The position numbers and the translations under genes are program-made. Of a DNA stretch of 64,000 nucleotides, positions 56,201 through 64,000 are shown in pieces. Source of the stretch: Tengunoibacter tsumagoiensis (lineage in GTDB: Bacteria > Chloroflexota > Ktedonobacteria > Ktedonobacterales > Ktedonobacteraceae); the NCBI RefSeq assembly GCF_003967535.1, contig NZ_BIFR01000002.1, positions 558,001 through 622,000 on the forward strand, read 5' to 3'. The number at the start of each line of letters is the position of its first letter. The stretch's first letter is position 1. The notes under the pieces are model-generated. The model was not told the DNA's origin and ran no database searches. It was given only the letters and a program-made list of their open reading frames with translations.

Positions 56201-59200
56201 CTGGAATAGTAGTTATACGGGGGGAGCCATTCCAGCAGAAGAGATGCAAGAGCAGGTAGATCAGACGGTCGAGCGTATCTTAGCATTGAAGCCCAGGCGT
56301 GTATTAGAGATTGGCTGTGGTACTGGTCTGATCCTCTTCCGCGTTGCCCCATTCTGTCAGACATATATAGGTACAGATTATTCGGCTGCCGTCCTTGACT
56401 GGTTGAGTCAGCAGTCAGTGATGCAAGATATGCCCCATGTCCAGCTTCAAGAACGCGTGGCACACAACCTTGAGGGGTTAGAGACAGAACGTTTCGATAC
56501 CGTCATCATTAACTCGATCATTCAATATTTCCCCAGTATCGATTATCTGGTCAATGTTCTGGAACAGGTTGTCCCACTGGTTGAGCCAGGTGGTACGATT
56601 CTAGTAGGCGATGTGCGTAGCTTCCAGCACCTGAAAACCTATCATGGCTCGGTACAATACTTTAAGGCCTCTGATGGGCTCTCCACCCGACAACTGCAAC
56701 AGCGTATTGAGCGACAGATACGAAAAGAAGAAGAGATCCTCATTCATCCCGTCTTCTTCTCGGCCCTACAGGCGTATCTTCCACAGATTGGTGATGTGCA
56801 GGTCCAGTGGAAGCGTGGGCAGGCGCATAATGAGATTACGCGCTTCCGTTATGATGCATTTCTCCATATCGGCGTAGAGTATCCGCACCAGGAAGAAGAA
56901 CGTTGGCAGTGGCAAGAAGGCGACCTGGATACCGTCGCCAGAGTGCAGGAACTTCTGATCGAGCGGCAACCAGAAGTGGTCAGGCTTGGTAGCGTACCGA
57001 ATGCACGTCTCTGGCGTGACGTCAGGGCTTTGCAGAAGCTCTTTGCTGAGGATCAATCACGTCCGGAGACGGTTGGAGAATTACGCGATAGCATGCAGTC
57101 AGAACCAGCAGGAATAGATCCGGAGGCATGGTGGGCGCTGGGACGTCAGGTTGGATACGAGGTCGAAGTGAGCTGGTCCGAAGCAGGCGAGGGATTCTGC
57201 GAAGTAGTCCTTCGCCGACAGCAGAAGCTCTATACTCCTGTCCGGGTTCCTGCTACTTCCTATAGTAATGCGAACAGATTGTATTCCTGGAGCAGCTATG
57301 CGAACAATCCATTACAAGGAAAGCTAGAGTATGCTCTGGTCCCACAATTACGCGCCTTCCTGGAGAAGAAGCTACCAGAGTATATGGTGCCTTCTGCCTT
57401 TGTGATGCTCGATGCACTTCCCCTGACGAAGAACGGCAAAATTGATCGACGGAGACTGCCTGATCCCGATCACACACGTTTTGATCACTCAGCTGCTTTT
57501 GTTGCGCCACGCACACCGATGGAGCAGATGTTAACGGAGATGGTGGCTGATCTGCTTGTACTGGAACAGGTTGGTATTCACGATAATTTCTTTGAACTGG
57601 GTGGACATTCCTTATTAGTGATGCAGTTGATCTCGCGTGTGCGCTCCGTGTTCCAGGTTGAGCTGCCTTTTGTGCTCTTCTTTGAAGAACCGACCGTATC
57701 GGGTCTGGCCGAGCGCGTAGAACGGGAACGTGGCAGTGCACAGACGCTCTCACTGGTCCCAATCGAACGCGGTGAACTGCTTGCGGTTTCTTTTGCACAG
57801 GAGCGCCTGTGGTTCCTGGATCAGTTAACGCCAGGCAATCCTTTCTATAACCTGCCAGTTGTCGTTCGTTTAGCTGGTCCGCTCGTTGTGGATGCATTGG
57901 TCCGCAGTTTGCAAGCAGTGGTCCAGCGACATGAGCAGTTGCGAGCCTGCTTTGTGACAGTAGATGGAAAGCCCTATCAAGTCATCGCAGAGCAACTGGA
58001 GATTCCTCTGCCCTTCATCGATCTGAAAGCTCTGCCAGCAGAGGCGCGTGAGGCGGAGATACAGCGCCTGGCTACTCAAGCGATGATGCAGCCGTTCGAT
58101 TTAGTACAGAGGCCGCTGATACGAGCATGCCTCCTCCAGATTGGTAAAGAGGAACATATCCTCCTCTCGGTCATCCATCATATCGTCTCTGATGGATGGT
58201 CGGTTGGTATACTTATTCGTGATCTGGCAACGCTCTATGAGGCATTCTCGCATGGAAAATCCTCGCCGCTTGCACAGTTGTCAACGCAGTATGTTGATTT
58301 CTCCTCCTGGCAGCGGCAACTGCTGTCAGAAGAGCTGGTAGAAAGGCAACTGGCCTATTGGAAACGTCAACTCCATGCCGTCCCTATGTTGCAGATTCCT
58401 ACCGACCGTCCTCGTCCAGCGATACAGTCTTTCCGGGGCAAGCATTATCCGATCCAGATCTCAAGGCCGCTGACCAGATCCTTGAAGGCCTTAAGCCAGC
58501 GCGAGGGCGTCACATTATTTATGACCATGCTCGCCTCCTTCCAGCTGTTACTGGCGCGTTACAGTGGGCAGGAAGATGTAGCCATCGGGGCAGGTATTGC
58601 GAACCGTAACCATAGAGAGATCGAAGAAATGATCGGTTTCTTTGTCAATACACTGGTTATGCGCACAGATTTCTCTGGTACTCCGACTTTCCAGGATCTG
58701 CTCAAGCGTGTGCGTACAGTGACATTAGAAGCCTATGCACATCAGGATCTTCCCTTTGAACGATTGGTGGCAGAGCTACATCCCGAGCGCAGTCTGAGTT
58801 ATCAGCCTTTATTCCAGACCATGTTTATCTTCCAGAACTTTCCCGTACCTGATCTGGAGCTCTCTGAGGTCAGTATCAGCCCTGTCGCCGTGGACAGCCA
58901 GATCTCCAAGTTTGATCTAACGCTCTCGCTGGATGATGCGGGCAATGGGTTGAGTGGTTGGCTGGAATACAGTACCGATCTATTTGATGAAGCCACTATC
59001 GCTCGTATGGTTGAGCATTGGCAGGTTCTCCTGGAAGAAGCGGTGGCGCATCCAGAGCTGGCTGTGGGGTCGCTTCCAATGCTTACAGAGGCCGAGCATC
59101 ACTACTTGATTCACGATAAAAACACAACGGCGACGGAGTATCCACGCGAGGCGCTGGTGAACCTGCTTTTTGAAGCGCAGGTTGCTCGGACGCCCGATGC

Positions 59201-62200
59201 CATTGCGCTGGTCTCTGCGGAGCAGCAGTTCAGCTATGAGGAACTGGACCAGCGTGCCAATGGTCTGGCTCATCTGCTCTCTGCTCATGGCATTGGACCC
59301 GAGGTCGCGGTGGGCGTGGAGACCGAGCGCTCTCCGGAGCTGGTGCTGGCGCTGCTTGCCATTCTCAAAGTCGGTGGCTACTATGTCCCTCTGGATGCGC
59401 ATCTGCCTCTGGATCGCCTGCGCTTCCACTGCCAGACGGCTCGGGTTCAGCTTGTGCTGCTGGCCGGTTCCCATGGTTCCCAGGCGACCTCCCTGACCGA
59501 GCTTTCGTTGCCCCATCTGAATCTGGCCCACCTGATGGCCCTGCTGGTTCCGGTCGCGGCTGCCCCCGCGCTCCCCTGGAGCAGTGCGCAGCAACTGGCC
59601 TATCTCATGTATACCTCAGGCTCCACAGGTGAGCCCAAAGCCGTGGCGGTCCCCCATCGTGCCATTGTCCGGCTAGTCTGTCAGAACCGGTTTGCGCAGC
59701 TGGATCAGGAACAGATCTTCTTGCAACTGGCTCCGCTGGCCTTTGACGCCTCCACGCTGGAACTGTGGGGGAGCCTGCTGCATGGGGCTCGCCTGGTCCT
59801 GGCCCCGGCTCAGCCGCCCAGCCTTGAACTGCTCGCGCCGCTGCTGCAAGAAGAAGCGGTGAGCCTGCTGTGGTTGACGGCAGGACTCTTTCAGCAGATC
59901 GTGCAGCAAGAGCCAGCGGTCCTGGCCGGCGTGCGCCAGGTGCTGGCAGGAGGAGATGTGCTGGCTCCTGAGGCGGTGCGAACCCTGCTGCTGCGGCATC
60001 CGGGACAGCGGGTGATCAATGGCTATGGCCCGACCGAAAATACGACCTTTACCTGTTGCTACCCGATGGACGATGCCGAGCAGGTGGAGAGTGCGATCCC
60101 GATTGGCTCGCCCATCAATAACAGCACTGTCTATGTGCTGGATGCGTATCAGCAGCCGGTGCCACAGGGGGTGGTGGGAGAGCTGTATACAGGCGGCGAT
60201 GGGCTGGCGCGGGGGTATCTGAGCCGACCGGATCTGACGGCGGAGCGCTTTGTGCCCGATCCATTCAGTGGGCAGGCGGGAGCGAGGCTCTATCGGACGG
60301 GGGATCTGGTCTGGTATCGGCCCGATGGACAGCTGGCCTTTGTGGGACGAGGGGATCAGCAGGTGAAGGTGCGAGGGTATCGGATCGAACTGGGGGAGAT
60401 AGAAGCGGTGCTGGGTCAGCAGGAGGAGATTCGGGAGGCGGTGGTGCTGGCGCGAGAGGATCAGCCAAGTGTCAAACGATTGGTGGCGTATGTTGTGCCT
60501 CGGGTCCCCGAAGGATTTGTCTGGGAGCGCGTGCGGAGCAGCCTGAAGGAGCAGCTGCCCGACTACATGGTGCCAGCGCTGCATGTCGTGCTGGAGTCCT
60601 TGCCGTTGACGATCAATGGGAAGACGGATCGACGAGCCCTGCCCGCGCCGGACTATGAGCATCTGGGAGAGGCGGAGCAGTATCAGGCTCCGGACAATGA
60701 GAGCGAGCGGCGGCTGGTGGAGATCTGGCAACAGGTGCTGGGAGTGGAGCGCGTGGGCGTGCAGGACAACTTCTTTGCACTGGGTGGCGACTCCATCTTA
60801 AGCATTCAGATCGTGGCGCGTTCTCATCAATCGGGCCTTCATTTCACTCCTAAGCAGCTGTTCGAGCATCAATCTATCGCCGCTCTGGTGCAGTCTCTTC
60901 CTGATCTGATTGCGCCTCGAGCTATCTTACAGGCGGAACAAGGCCTGGTTAGCGGAGATGTACCATTAACTCCGATCCAGCACTGGTTCTTTGAGCAAGA
61001 GCAGCCGGAGCCGCAGCACTGGAATCAGGCCCTTGTCCTTACTACTGCTGTCAGCCTTGAACCATCCTTCCTTCATACGTCCATTGCGCATCTGTTGGAG
61101 CATCATGATGCCTTACGGCTGCGTTTCATCCGGACAGAAGAGGGATGGCAACAGAAGTACGCTCAGCCAGATACGGAAAGCCCCTTCCTGGTCGTTGATC
61201 TCTCTGCACACTCTCAGCAAGAGCAGCAGGCTGCGATTGCAAGCGTGACGACTGAGCAACAGGCAAAATTGAATCTGTCTGCTGGCCCTCTTCTCCGCGC
61301 CGTCTATTTTGACCTGGGCTCTGACCATAGTCATAAATTGCTTATCGTTATTCACCACCTCGTCATTGATGGCGTCTCCTGGCGCATCCTGCTGGAAGAT
61401 CTGCATACAGCATATACACAGCTCAGTCAGGGCCAGACGATTCTTTTGCCATCTAAAACGACATCCTGGCAACGCTGGGCCCAACAATTGCAGGCGCACG
61501 CGCAGGCAGAAGAGATTGTCCAGCAGCTCCCTTACTGGCAGGCTATTACCGCATCTAACGTAGCCTCTTATCCCATCGATCACAATACTGGTGAGAACAC
61601 CGTCTCATCTGAGCAGATGCTTCAGATCTCATTGAGCCAGGAAGAGACCCAGACGTTGTTGCGTGAGGTTCCCCAGGCCTATCATACGCAGATCAATGAT
61701 ATCTTGCTGACAGCTCTAGCCAGGATGTTGCGCCAATGGACTGGTTCAGGAAGACATCTGATCCATCTGGAGGGACATGGTCGTGAAGATCTGTTCTCAG
61801 ATGTTGATCTCTCACGGACGGTTGGATGGTTTACCAGTCTGTATCCGGTACTTCTGACAACGGGCTCGTCTGGTGAGCCTGGAGCCGACCTGAAAATGAT
61901 CAAAGAGCAACTGCGAACGCTTCCTATGCATGGGATTGGCTATGGTCTGCTACGCTATCTTCGTCAGAACGAAGCAGAGGCCTCTGATCTTGAATATTCA
62001 TCACCTCCTGTCATCAGCTTTAACTACCTGGGTCAATTTGATCAGGTCACTACTGAGACAGGTCTCTTCTCCTGGTTTGAAGAAGCGGACGGCCAGTCGC
62101 GTAGCCCACAAGGGAAGCGCGAACATCTGTTGGATCTGAGCGCTCTCATCCGTGGCGGGCAGTTGGCGATTACCTGGTATTATAGCGCTAATTACCATAC

Positions 62201-64000
62201 GACAGAGACGATTCAGGCTCTGGCTCAATCCTACATCACTGCCTTGCGTACATTGATTACCCATTGTCAGCAGCCGAACGTGGGTGGCTACACCCCTTCA
62301 GACTTCCCGCTGGCTCGACTGAGTCAGGAGCAACTGGATCTGATCGCTGGTGGCAGACGCGATATCGAAGCGATCTACCCGCTCTCCCCCTTGCAGCAGG
62401 GTCTGGTCTTCCAGAGTCTGTACGCTCCTGGCGAGGGAGACTATATCATTCAGGTGCACCTGACATTGCATGGAGAGCTCAACAGCGAGGTCTTTGGAGC
62501 CGCCTGGCAGGCCGTGGTGCAGCGCCATGCCATCTTGCGCACCTCCTTTGTGTGGGAAGAGGTTGAGGAGCCGGTCCAGATCGTGTATCAGCAGGTTACT
62601 CTGCCCTATGAGGTCTGGGATTGGCGCTCCATTCCAGAGCAGGACCGGCAGGAGCGTTTGAGAGCCGCACGCCAAGCTCAGCGCCTGCAAGCACTCCCAC
62701 TCGAGCAGGCTCCCCTGATGCGGCTGCATCTGATACGCATGGAGGAGGAGCATTACGAACTGACCTGGACCCATCACCACCTTCTGCTGGATGGCTGGAG
62801 CCTGCCGATCGTGCTCAAGGAGGTCTTCGAGCAGTATCAAGCACTGCTGGACGGGGTCACCCTGGCGTGGGCACCGGCTCACCCCTATCAGAGCTATATC
62901 GCCTGGATTCAGCGGCAGGATGCTCAGCAGGCGGAAACCTTCTGGCGGCGTACCCTGGCGGGTTTTACCAGCCCGACGGTGTTGCAGCTCCCCAGTCCAC
63001 AGGAGCCAGCCGATCCAGCGCAGCGCTATGACGAGCTCCAGCAGCTCCTGTCGCAAGAAGAGACGCAGCAACTGAACGCCTTTGTGCGCCAGCAGCGATT
63101 GACGCTCAATACGCTGCTGCTGGGAGCCTGGGCGGTCGTGCTGGCTCGCTTCAGTGGGCAAGACGATGTGCTCTTTGGAACCACTGTGGCCGGTCGACCG
63201 CTGGAGATCGCAGGGATAGAGCAGATGGTTGGACTCTTCATCAATACCTTGCCGATGAGGATCAAGCTACCCGCACAGATGGAGCTGCTGCCGTGGTTTA
63301 CGGAGCTGCAAGAGCAGCAGAGTGCGATGCGGCAGTACGAATATAGCTCGTTAGGCCAGATCCAGAGCTGGAGCGAGCTGGCCCCGGGAACGGCCCTGTT
63401 TGACAGCCTGTTTGTCTTCGAAAACTACCCACTGGGCCGTGAGGAGCGGCAGACCGAGAATCAACGGCTGCGTATGACTGCCCTTCATGGAATTGAGCAG
63501 ACCCACTATCCACTCTCTTTGATGGTCTTGCCCGATCAACAGTTGGGCTTTAAAGTGCTCTATGATCAGGGTCGTTTTACCTCGATCCAGATGCACCGGC
63601 TGCTGGGACATCTGCACGAGGTTCTGCAACAGATCCTGACCGCGACAACCACCCGTGTGGGGAGTCTCGCGCCGCTCACACAGACGGAACACAGACACCT
63701 GACGCAGGAGTGGAATGCCACCCACGCGACCTATCCAACCGATTCCAGCCTGCATCAACTGGTGGAAGCCCAGGCGCAGCGCAGCCCGGATGCCATCGCC
63801 CTGGTCTCTGAGGAGCAGCAGCTCAGCTATGGGGAGCTGGATCGGCGGGCCAGCCTGCTGGCTCATCGACTCCAGCAGCGTGGCATCGGACCCGAAGGAC
63901 TGGTGGGCGTCTGTCTGACGCGCTCGCTCGACATGGTTGTGGCCGTGATGGGCGTCCTCAAAGCTGGTGGGGCGTATGTCCCACTTGATCCGGCCTATCC
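51417..64000 (+). CDS. Non-ribosomal peptide synthetase, four modules visible (3' end outside window)
   Basis: A single open frame of 4194 codons from the ATG at 51417 to the window edge, with no internal stop or shift at any conserved motif I checked. Domain order: A1(starter)-T1, C2-A2-MT2-T2, C3-A3-T3-E3, C4-A4(partial). Carrier serines are at about residues 574 (GLDSL), 2065 (GGHSL) and 3126 (GGDSI). Condensation or epimerisation HH motifs start near residues 763, 2254, 3313 and 3787. No thioesterase is visible, so more modules must follow. The N-terminus begins directly with an acid-activating domain, so this is the first protein of the assembly line. An alternative ATG lies at 51429; the site upstream (GATAGGG) is weak. 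The MbtH-like protein at 43.5 kb is the likely helper. Confidence 0.97.
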   Translation, partial: MLYNMLVRTVKEHADTTALVHETSRLSYRELHQRILAFSEGLRSLGIQVGGRVALVLPNCPEFLISYYAVARLQAVFVPLSPHLKEDELLFYLGDCTPHLVITDQKRADLCSHVLSQLDPSIQMLVIDDIPWHTFVFSSLSIGDDVFDETTYDGDMVYHYSSGSTGRPKRVPRTQHNLFADAENMVQLLSLTTQDRLLCTVPLFHSYGQLLFVLMPVYAGATLVLLEQYVQNGVVVEVPFAARSLRVLELLSQERITLLPAIPYVFGALAEVAPEVEVDVTALRACYSAGSFLPRETFERFSKRYGLPIRQTYGTTEGGLIAANIEPDAEVIYDSVGTVPPTIEVRILADDLVEQPAGVVGEVVIKSPTLTRGYANLPDVNREAFRDGYYYTGDLGKKDARGQLYLTGRKKFLIDIIGGYKVDPIEVEDILSAHPSVAEAAIAGVREGQRDGAMLKAFVIPRGPCTAEELLAYCRERLANFKVPQLLTFCTEFPRSSLGKVLREELVRMHQDDTPASSGTNEIAAVVGAIFAASGLERQQMLETYVCKLLAQMLRMPVSALDLHQHLTLSGLDSLMAVQFKQRLEADLGMNISLVKLLQGLTIAQIAASLLEQMETAESFHLVPMEKSAAYQSEYPLSYGQSALWYVYQSDPESAAYNTNVSMRILAGLDIPALQQTCQQLVDRHASLRTVYILKDGGPVQRILEYMPVNFSVLDLSQYSPEAVQELIIETAHKPFDLEHDGTLRVHLFLSSHQDPILLLTAHHIATDFWSMVVLIDELRICYHAQRTGEPADLPQLHFQYSDYQQWEAKLLESIMGRQSQEYWLQQLAGELPVLNLPTDRVRPPLKTTNGARYFSSLDAELTAQIRQIARAEGVTLYTVLLTAFQILLARYSGQEEFFLGSPTMIRDRAELQNLVGYLVNPVVIRGHVPSDIAFNALVRQVSQTVLAALEHQDFSFIRLVEHLLPDRDASRSPIFDVMFVLDRPQRVEMQRMPEIAIGKPDVQMDLGGLLVETYPLHQQYAQFDLSLIVIETDESCLTSWEYNSDLFDEETIARLVEHFHHMLTCIVTDPEQLVSRIELLTPGERRQLLETWNETQSSASNDLLVHELVAEQALHQPDAIAVVDDANHLTYDELDRRATQLAVYLQSIGVVPETLVGICTERSPEMLLGVLGILKAGGAYVPLDPAYPRERLTYMLTDAHVTLLLTQQHLQVQIPDYAGQTICLDRDWIQIAQQESLLSQNVVQSENLAYVIYTSGSTGQPKGVQIPHRGLLNLVRWHQSTYQVEPTDRATQVAGISFDASVWEIWPYLAAGASLHIPDEETRIFPAQLRRWLAEHAITLSFLPTPLAESVLLDSEAWPASLALRSLLTGGDRLRVYPDSATPFSLVNHYGPTESSVVASAGLVLPPSEEIERAPAIGRPIANTQSYILDPQLQPVPIGVAGELYIGGASLARGYLERPELTAERFVAHPYSQEAGARLYRTGDLVRYLPNGEIEYLGRIDHQVKVRGYRIELGEIEAALSQYPGVQDVVVDAREDGTGEKRLVAYLVADVTRQADTELLTQEQSQYIATWKDLYEQTYSKAAGENEGIFNIAGWNSSYTGGAIPAEEMQEQVDQTVERILALKPRRVLEIGCGTGLILFRVAPFCQTYIGTDYSAAVLDWLSQQSVMQDMPHVQLQERVAHNLEGLETERFDTVIINSIIQYFPSIDYLVNVLEQVVPLVEPGGTILVGDVRSFQHLKTYHGSVQYFKASDGLSTRQLQQRIERQIRKEEEILIHPVFFSALQAYLPQIGDVQVQWKRGQAHNEITRFRYDAFLHIGVEYPHQEEERWQWQEGDLDTVARVQELLIERQPEVVRLGSVPNARLWRDVRALQKLFAEDQSRPETVGELRDSMQSEPAGIDPEAWWALGRQVGYEVEVSWSEAGEGFCEVVLRRQQKLYTPVRVPATSYSNANRLYSWSSYANNPLQGKLEYALVPQLRAFLEKKLPEYMVPSAFVMLDALPLTKNGKIDRRRLPDPDHTRFDHSAAFVAPRTPMEQMLTEMVADLLVLEQVGIHDNFFELGGHSLLVMQLISRVRSVFQVELPFVLFFEEPTVSGLAERVERERGSAQTLSLVPIERGELLAVSFAQERLWFLDQLTPGNPFYNLPVVVRLAGPLVVDALVRSLQAVVQRHEQLRACFVTVDGKPYQVIAEQLEIPLPFIDLKALPAEAREAEIQRLATQAMMQPFDLVQRPLIRACLLQIGKEEHILLSVIHHIVSDGWSVGILIRDLATLYEAFSHGKSSPLAQLSTQYVDFSSWQRQLLSEELVERQLAYWKRQLHAVPMLQIPTDRPRPAIQSFRGKHYPIQISRPLTRSLKALSQREGVTLFMTMLASFQLLLARYSGQEDVAIGAGIANRNHREIEEMIGFFVNTLVMRTDFSGTPTFQDLLKRVRTVTLEAYAHQDLPFERLVAELHPERSLSYQPLFQTMFIFQNFPVPDLELSEVSISPVAVDSQISKFDLTLSLDDAGNGLSGWLEYSTDLFDEATIARMVEHWQVLLEEAVAHPELAVGSLPMLTEAEHHYLIHDKNTTATEYPREALVNLLFEAQVARTPDAIALVSAEQQFSYEELDQRANGLAHLLSAHGIGPEVAVGVETERSPELVLALLAILKVGGYYVPLDAHLPLDRLRFHCQTARVQLVLLAGSHGSQATSLTELSLPHLNLAHLMALLVPVAAAPALPWSSAQQLAYLMYTSGSTGEPKAVAVPHRAIVRLVCQNRFAQLDQEQIFLQLAPLAFDASTLELWGSLLHGARLVLAPAQPPSLELLAPLLQEEAVSLLWLTAGLFQQIVQQEPAVLAGVRQVLAGGDVLAPEAVRTLLLRHPGQRVINGYGPTENTTFTCCYPMDDAEQVESAIPIGSPINNSTVYVLDAYQQPVPQGVVGELYTGGDGLARGYLSRPDLTAERFVPDPFSGQAGARLYRTGDLVWYRPDGQLAFVGRGDQQVKVRGYRIELGEIEAVLGQQEEIREAVVLAREDQPSVKRLVAYVVPRVPEGFVWERVRSSLKEQLPDYMVPALHVVLESLPLTINGKTDRRALPAPDYEHLGEAEQYQAPDNESERRLVEIWQQVLGVERVGVQDNFFALGGDSILSIQIVARSHQSGLHFTPKQLFEHQSIAALVQSLPDLIAPRAILQAEQGLVSGDVPLTPIQHWFFEQEQPEPQHWNQALVLTTAVSLEPSFLHTSIAHLLEHHDALRLRFIRTEEGWQQKYAQPDTESPFLVVDLSAHSQQEQQAAIASVTTEQQAKLNLSAGPLLRAVYFDLGSDHSHKLLIVIHHLVIDGVSWRILLEDLHTAYTQLSQGQTILLPSKTTSWQRWAQQLQAHAQAEEIVQQLPYWQAITASNVASYPIDHNTGENTVSSEQMLQISLSQEETQTLLREVPQAYHTQINDILLTALARMLRQWTGSGRHLIHLEGHGREDLFSDVDLSRTVGWFTSLYPVLLTTGSSGEPGADLKMIKEQLRTLPMHGIGYGLLRYLRQNEAEASDLEYSSPPVISFNYLGQFDQVTTETGLFSWFEEADGQSRSPQGKREHLLDLSALIRGGQLAITWYYSANYHTTETIQALAQSYITALRTLITHCQQPNVGGYTPSDFPLARLSQEQLDLIAGGRRDIEAIYPLSPLQQGLVFQSLYAPGEGDYIIQVHLTLHGELNSEVFGAAWQAVVQRHAILRTSFVWEEVEEPVQIVYQQVTLPYEVWDWRSIPEQDRQERLRAARQAQRLQALPLEQAPLMRLHLIRMEEEHYELTWTHHHLLLDGWSLPIVLKEVFEQYQALLDGVTLAWAPAHPYQSYIAWIQRQDAQQAETFWRRTLAGFTSPTVLQLPSPQEPADPAQRYDELQQLLSQEETQQLNAFVRQQRLTLNTLLLGAWAVVLARFSGQDDVLFGTTVAGRPLEIAGIEQMVGLFINTLPMRIKLPAQMELLPWFTELQEQQSAMRQYEYSSLGQIQSWSELAPGTALFDSLFVFENYPLGREERQTENQRLRMTALHGIEQTHYPLSLMVLPDQQLGFKVLYDQGRFTSIQMHRLLGHLHEVLQQILTATTTRVGSLAPLTQTEHRHLTQEWNATHATYPTDSSLHQLVEAQAQRSPDAIALVSEEQQLSYGELDRRASLLAHRLQQRGIGPEGLVGVCLTRSLDMVVAVMGVLKAGGAYVPLDPAY
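53300..57720 (+). other. NRPS module 2: C2-A2-MT-T2, N-methyl-Leu-like
   Basis: C2 has HHIATDFWS, the motif variant common in C domains that take non-amino-acyl donors. A2 has YTSGSTGQPKG and NHYGPTESS. The ten-residue code reads DAWFLGHVVK, one change from a known Leu code (DAWFLGNVVK). Between A8 and A10 about 430 residues are inserted, with the SAM motif LEIGCGTG near residue 1631, the usual place of N-methyltransferases. T2 carries Ser2065. Confidence 0.85.
57740..62290 (+). other. NRPS module 3: C3-A3-T3-E, D-Val-like
   Basis: C3 is of LCL type (SFAQERLWFLDQL, HHIVSDGWS). A3 has YTSGSTGEPK and NGYGPTENT; its code reads DALWLGGTFK, close to the Val code DAFWIGGTFK. T3 has the GGDSI form typical before epimerisation domains. 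The E domain shows HHLVIDGVSWRILLEDL, EGHGRED and NYLGQFD. The incorporated residue should be inverted to D. Confidence 0.88.
62330..64000 (+). other. NRPS module 4: DCL-type C4 and start of A4
   Basis: C4 opens IYPLSPLQQGLVFQSL, the DCL hallmark, and has HHHLLLDGW, matching the preceding E domain. A4 begins near 63720 and reaches GGAYVPLDPAYP, so the selectivity code lies beyond the edge. Confidence 0.88.

Noticed and set aside
59673..60731. Long open frame of 352 codons on the minus strand inside the NRPS
   Set aside because: It is antisense to the conserved A3-T3 coding sequence, is rich in Arg/Gln/Pro/His and has no domain signal. It is a shadow of high-G+C codon bias in that segment.
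1..64000. tRNA or rRNA genes and riboswitches
   Set aside because: No cloverleaf, rRNA segment or known riboswitch core was recognised in the intergenic regions by eye. A covariance-model scan would settle it.

Overview
The window looks like part of a Ktedonobacteria-type (Chloroflexota) chromosome. This is an inference from gene content, not a database result. It combines secreted cellulases with CBM2 domains and Pro-Thr linkers, a giant non-ribosomal peptide synthetase (NRPS), XRE-NB-ARC regulators, NarL-type two-component genes, men genes for menaquinone, and roughly 50% G+C. No rRNA, tRNA or CRISPR array was recognised.

Layout. 0-10.7 kb: end of a TetR regulator, FAD monooxygenase, nitroreductase, zinc alcohol dehydrogenase, two tandem universal stress proteins, two membrane/secreted proteins, a duplicated PilJ/NarX-like membrane sensor, and a TetR-hydrolase operon with a clear promoter and a 36-bp palindromic operator. 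10.8-21.1 kb: carbohydrate region with a secreted phosphoesterase, a GH9 endoglucanase, a GH48 cellobiohydrolase, an HTH-TPR regulator and a GH5 enzyme without a signal peptide. 21.3-30.4 kb: a small gene translationally coupled to an M48-type membrane peptidase fused to a DUF642-like domain, a propeller-like lipoprotein, three tandem copies of a hairpin-rich intergenic repeat, two acetyltransferase genes and a secreted protein with a HEFAE motif. 30.7-36.3 kb: MacB-type ABC transporter followed by a histidine kinase and response regulator.

36.5-43.7 kb, all on the minus strand: an MbtH-like gene, a NatA/NatB-type ABC exporter, then menF, menD and menB, tightly spaced from the exporter through menD. 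43.87-44.83 kb: an IS5-family element (IS1031-like ends, TTA target duplication) whose transposase is split at a run of nine A. 45-51.2 kb: a LuxR regulator, a one-protein fusion of XRE helix-turn-helix, NB-ARC ATPase, transmembrane helix and periplasmic-binding-protein sensor, and three small genes on the plus strand.

51.4-64.0 kb: one uninterrupted NRPS reading frame that runs off the window. Its order is A(starter)-T, C-A-MT-T, C-A-T-E, C-A(partial). The starter A domain looks like an acyl or aryl acid ligase. The next two selectivity codes read as Leu-like (N-methylated) and Val-like (epimerised). The inferred nascent product is therefore acyl-N-methyl-Leu-D-Val-X. The MbtH-like protein, the ABC exporter and the regulators at 45-49 kb are plausible partners, but the IS element and distance separate them from the NRPS.

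The least familiar items are the XRE-NB-ARC-TM-PBP fusion at 46.1-49.3 kb, the M48-DUF642 fusion, the triplicated hairpin repeat, and the NRPS with its leader hairpin and upstream small genes.
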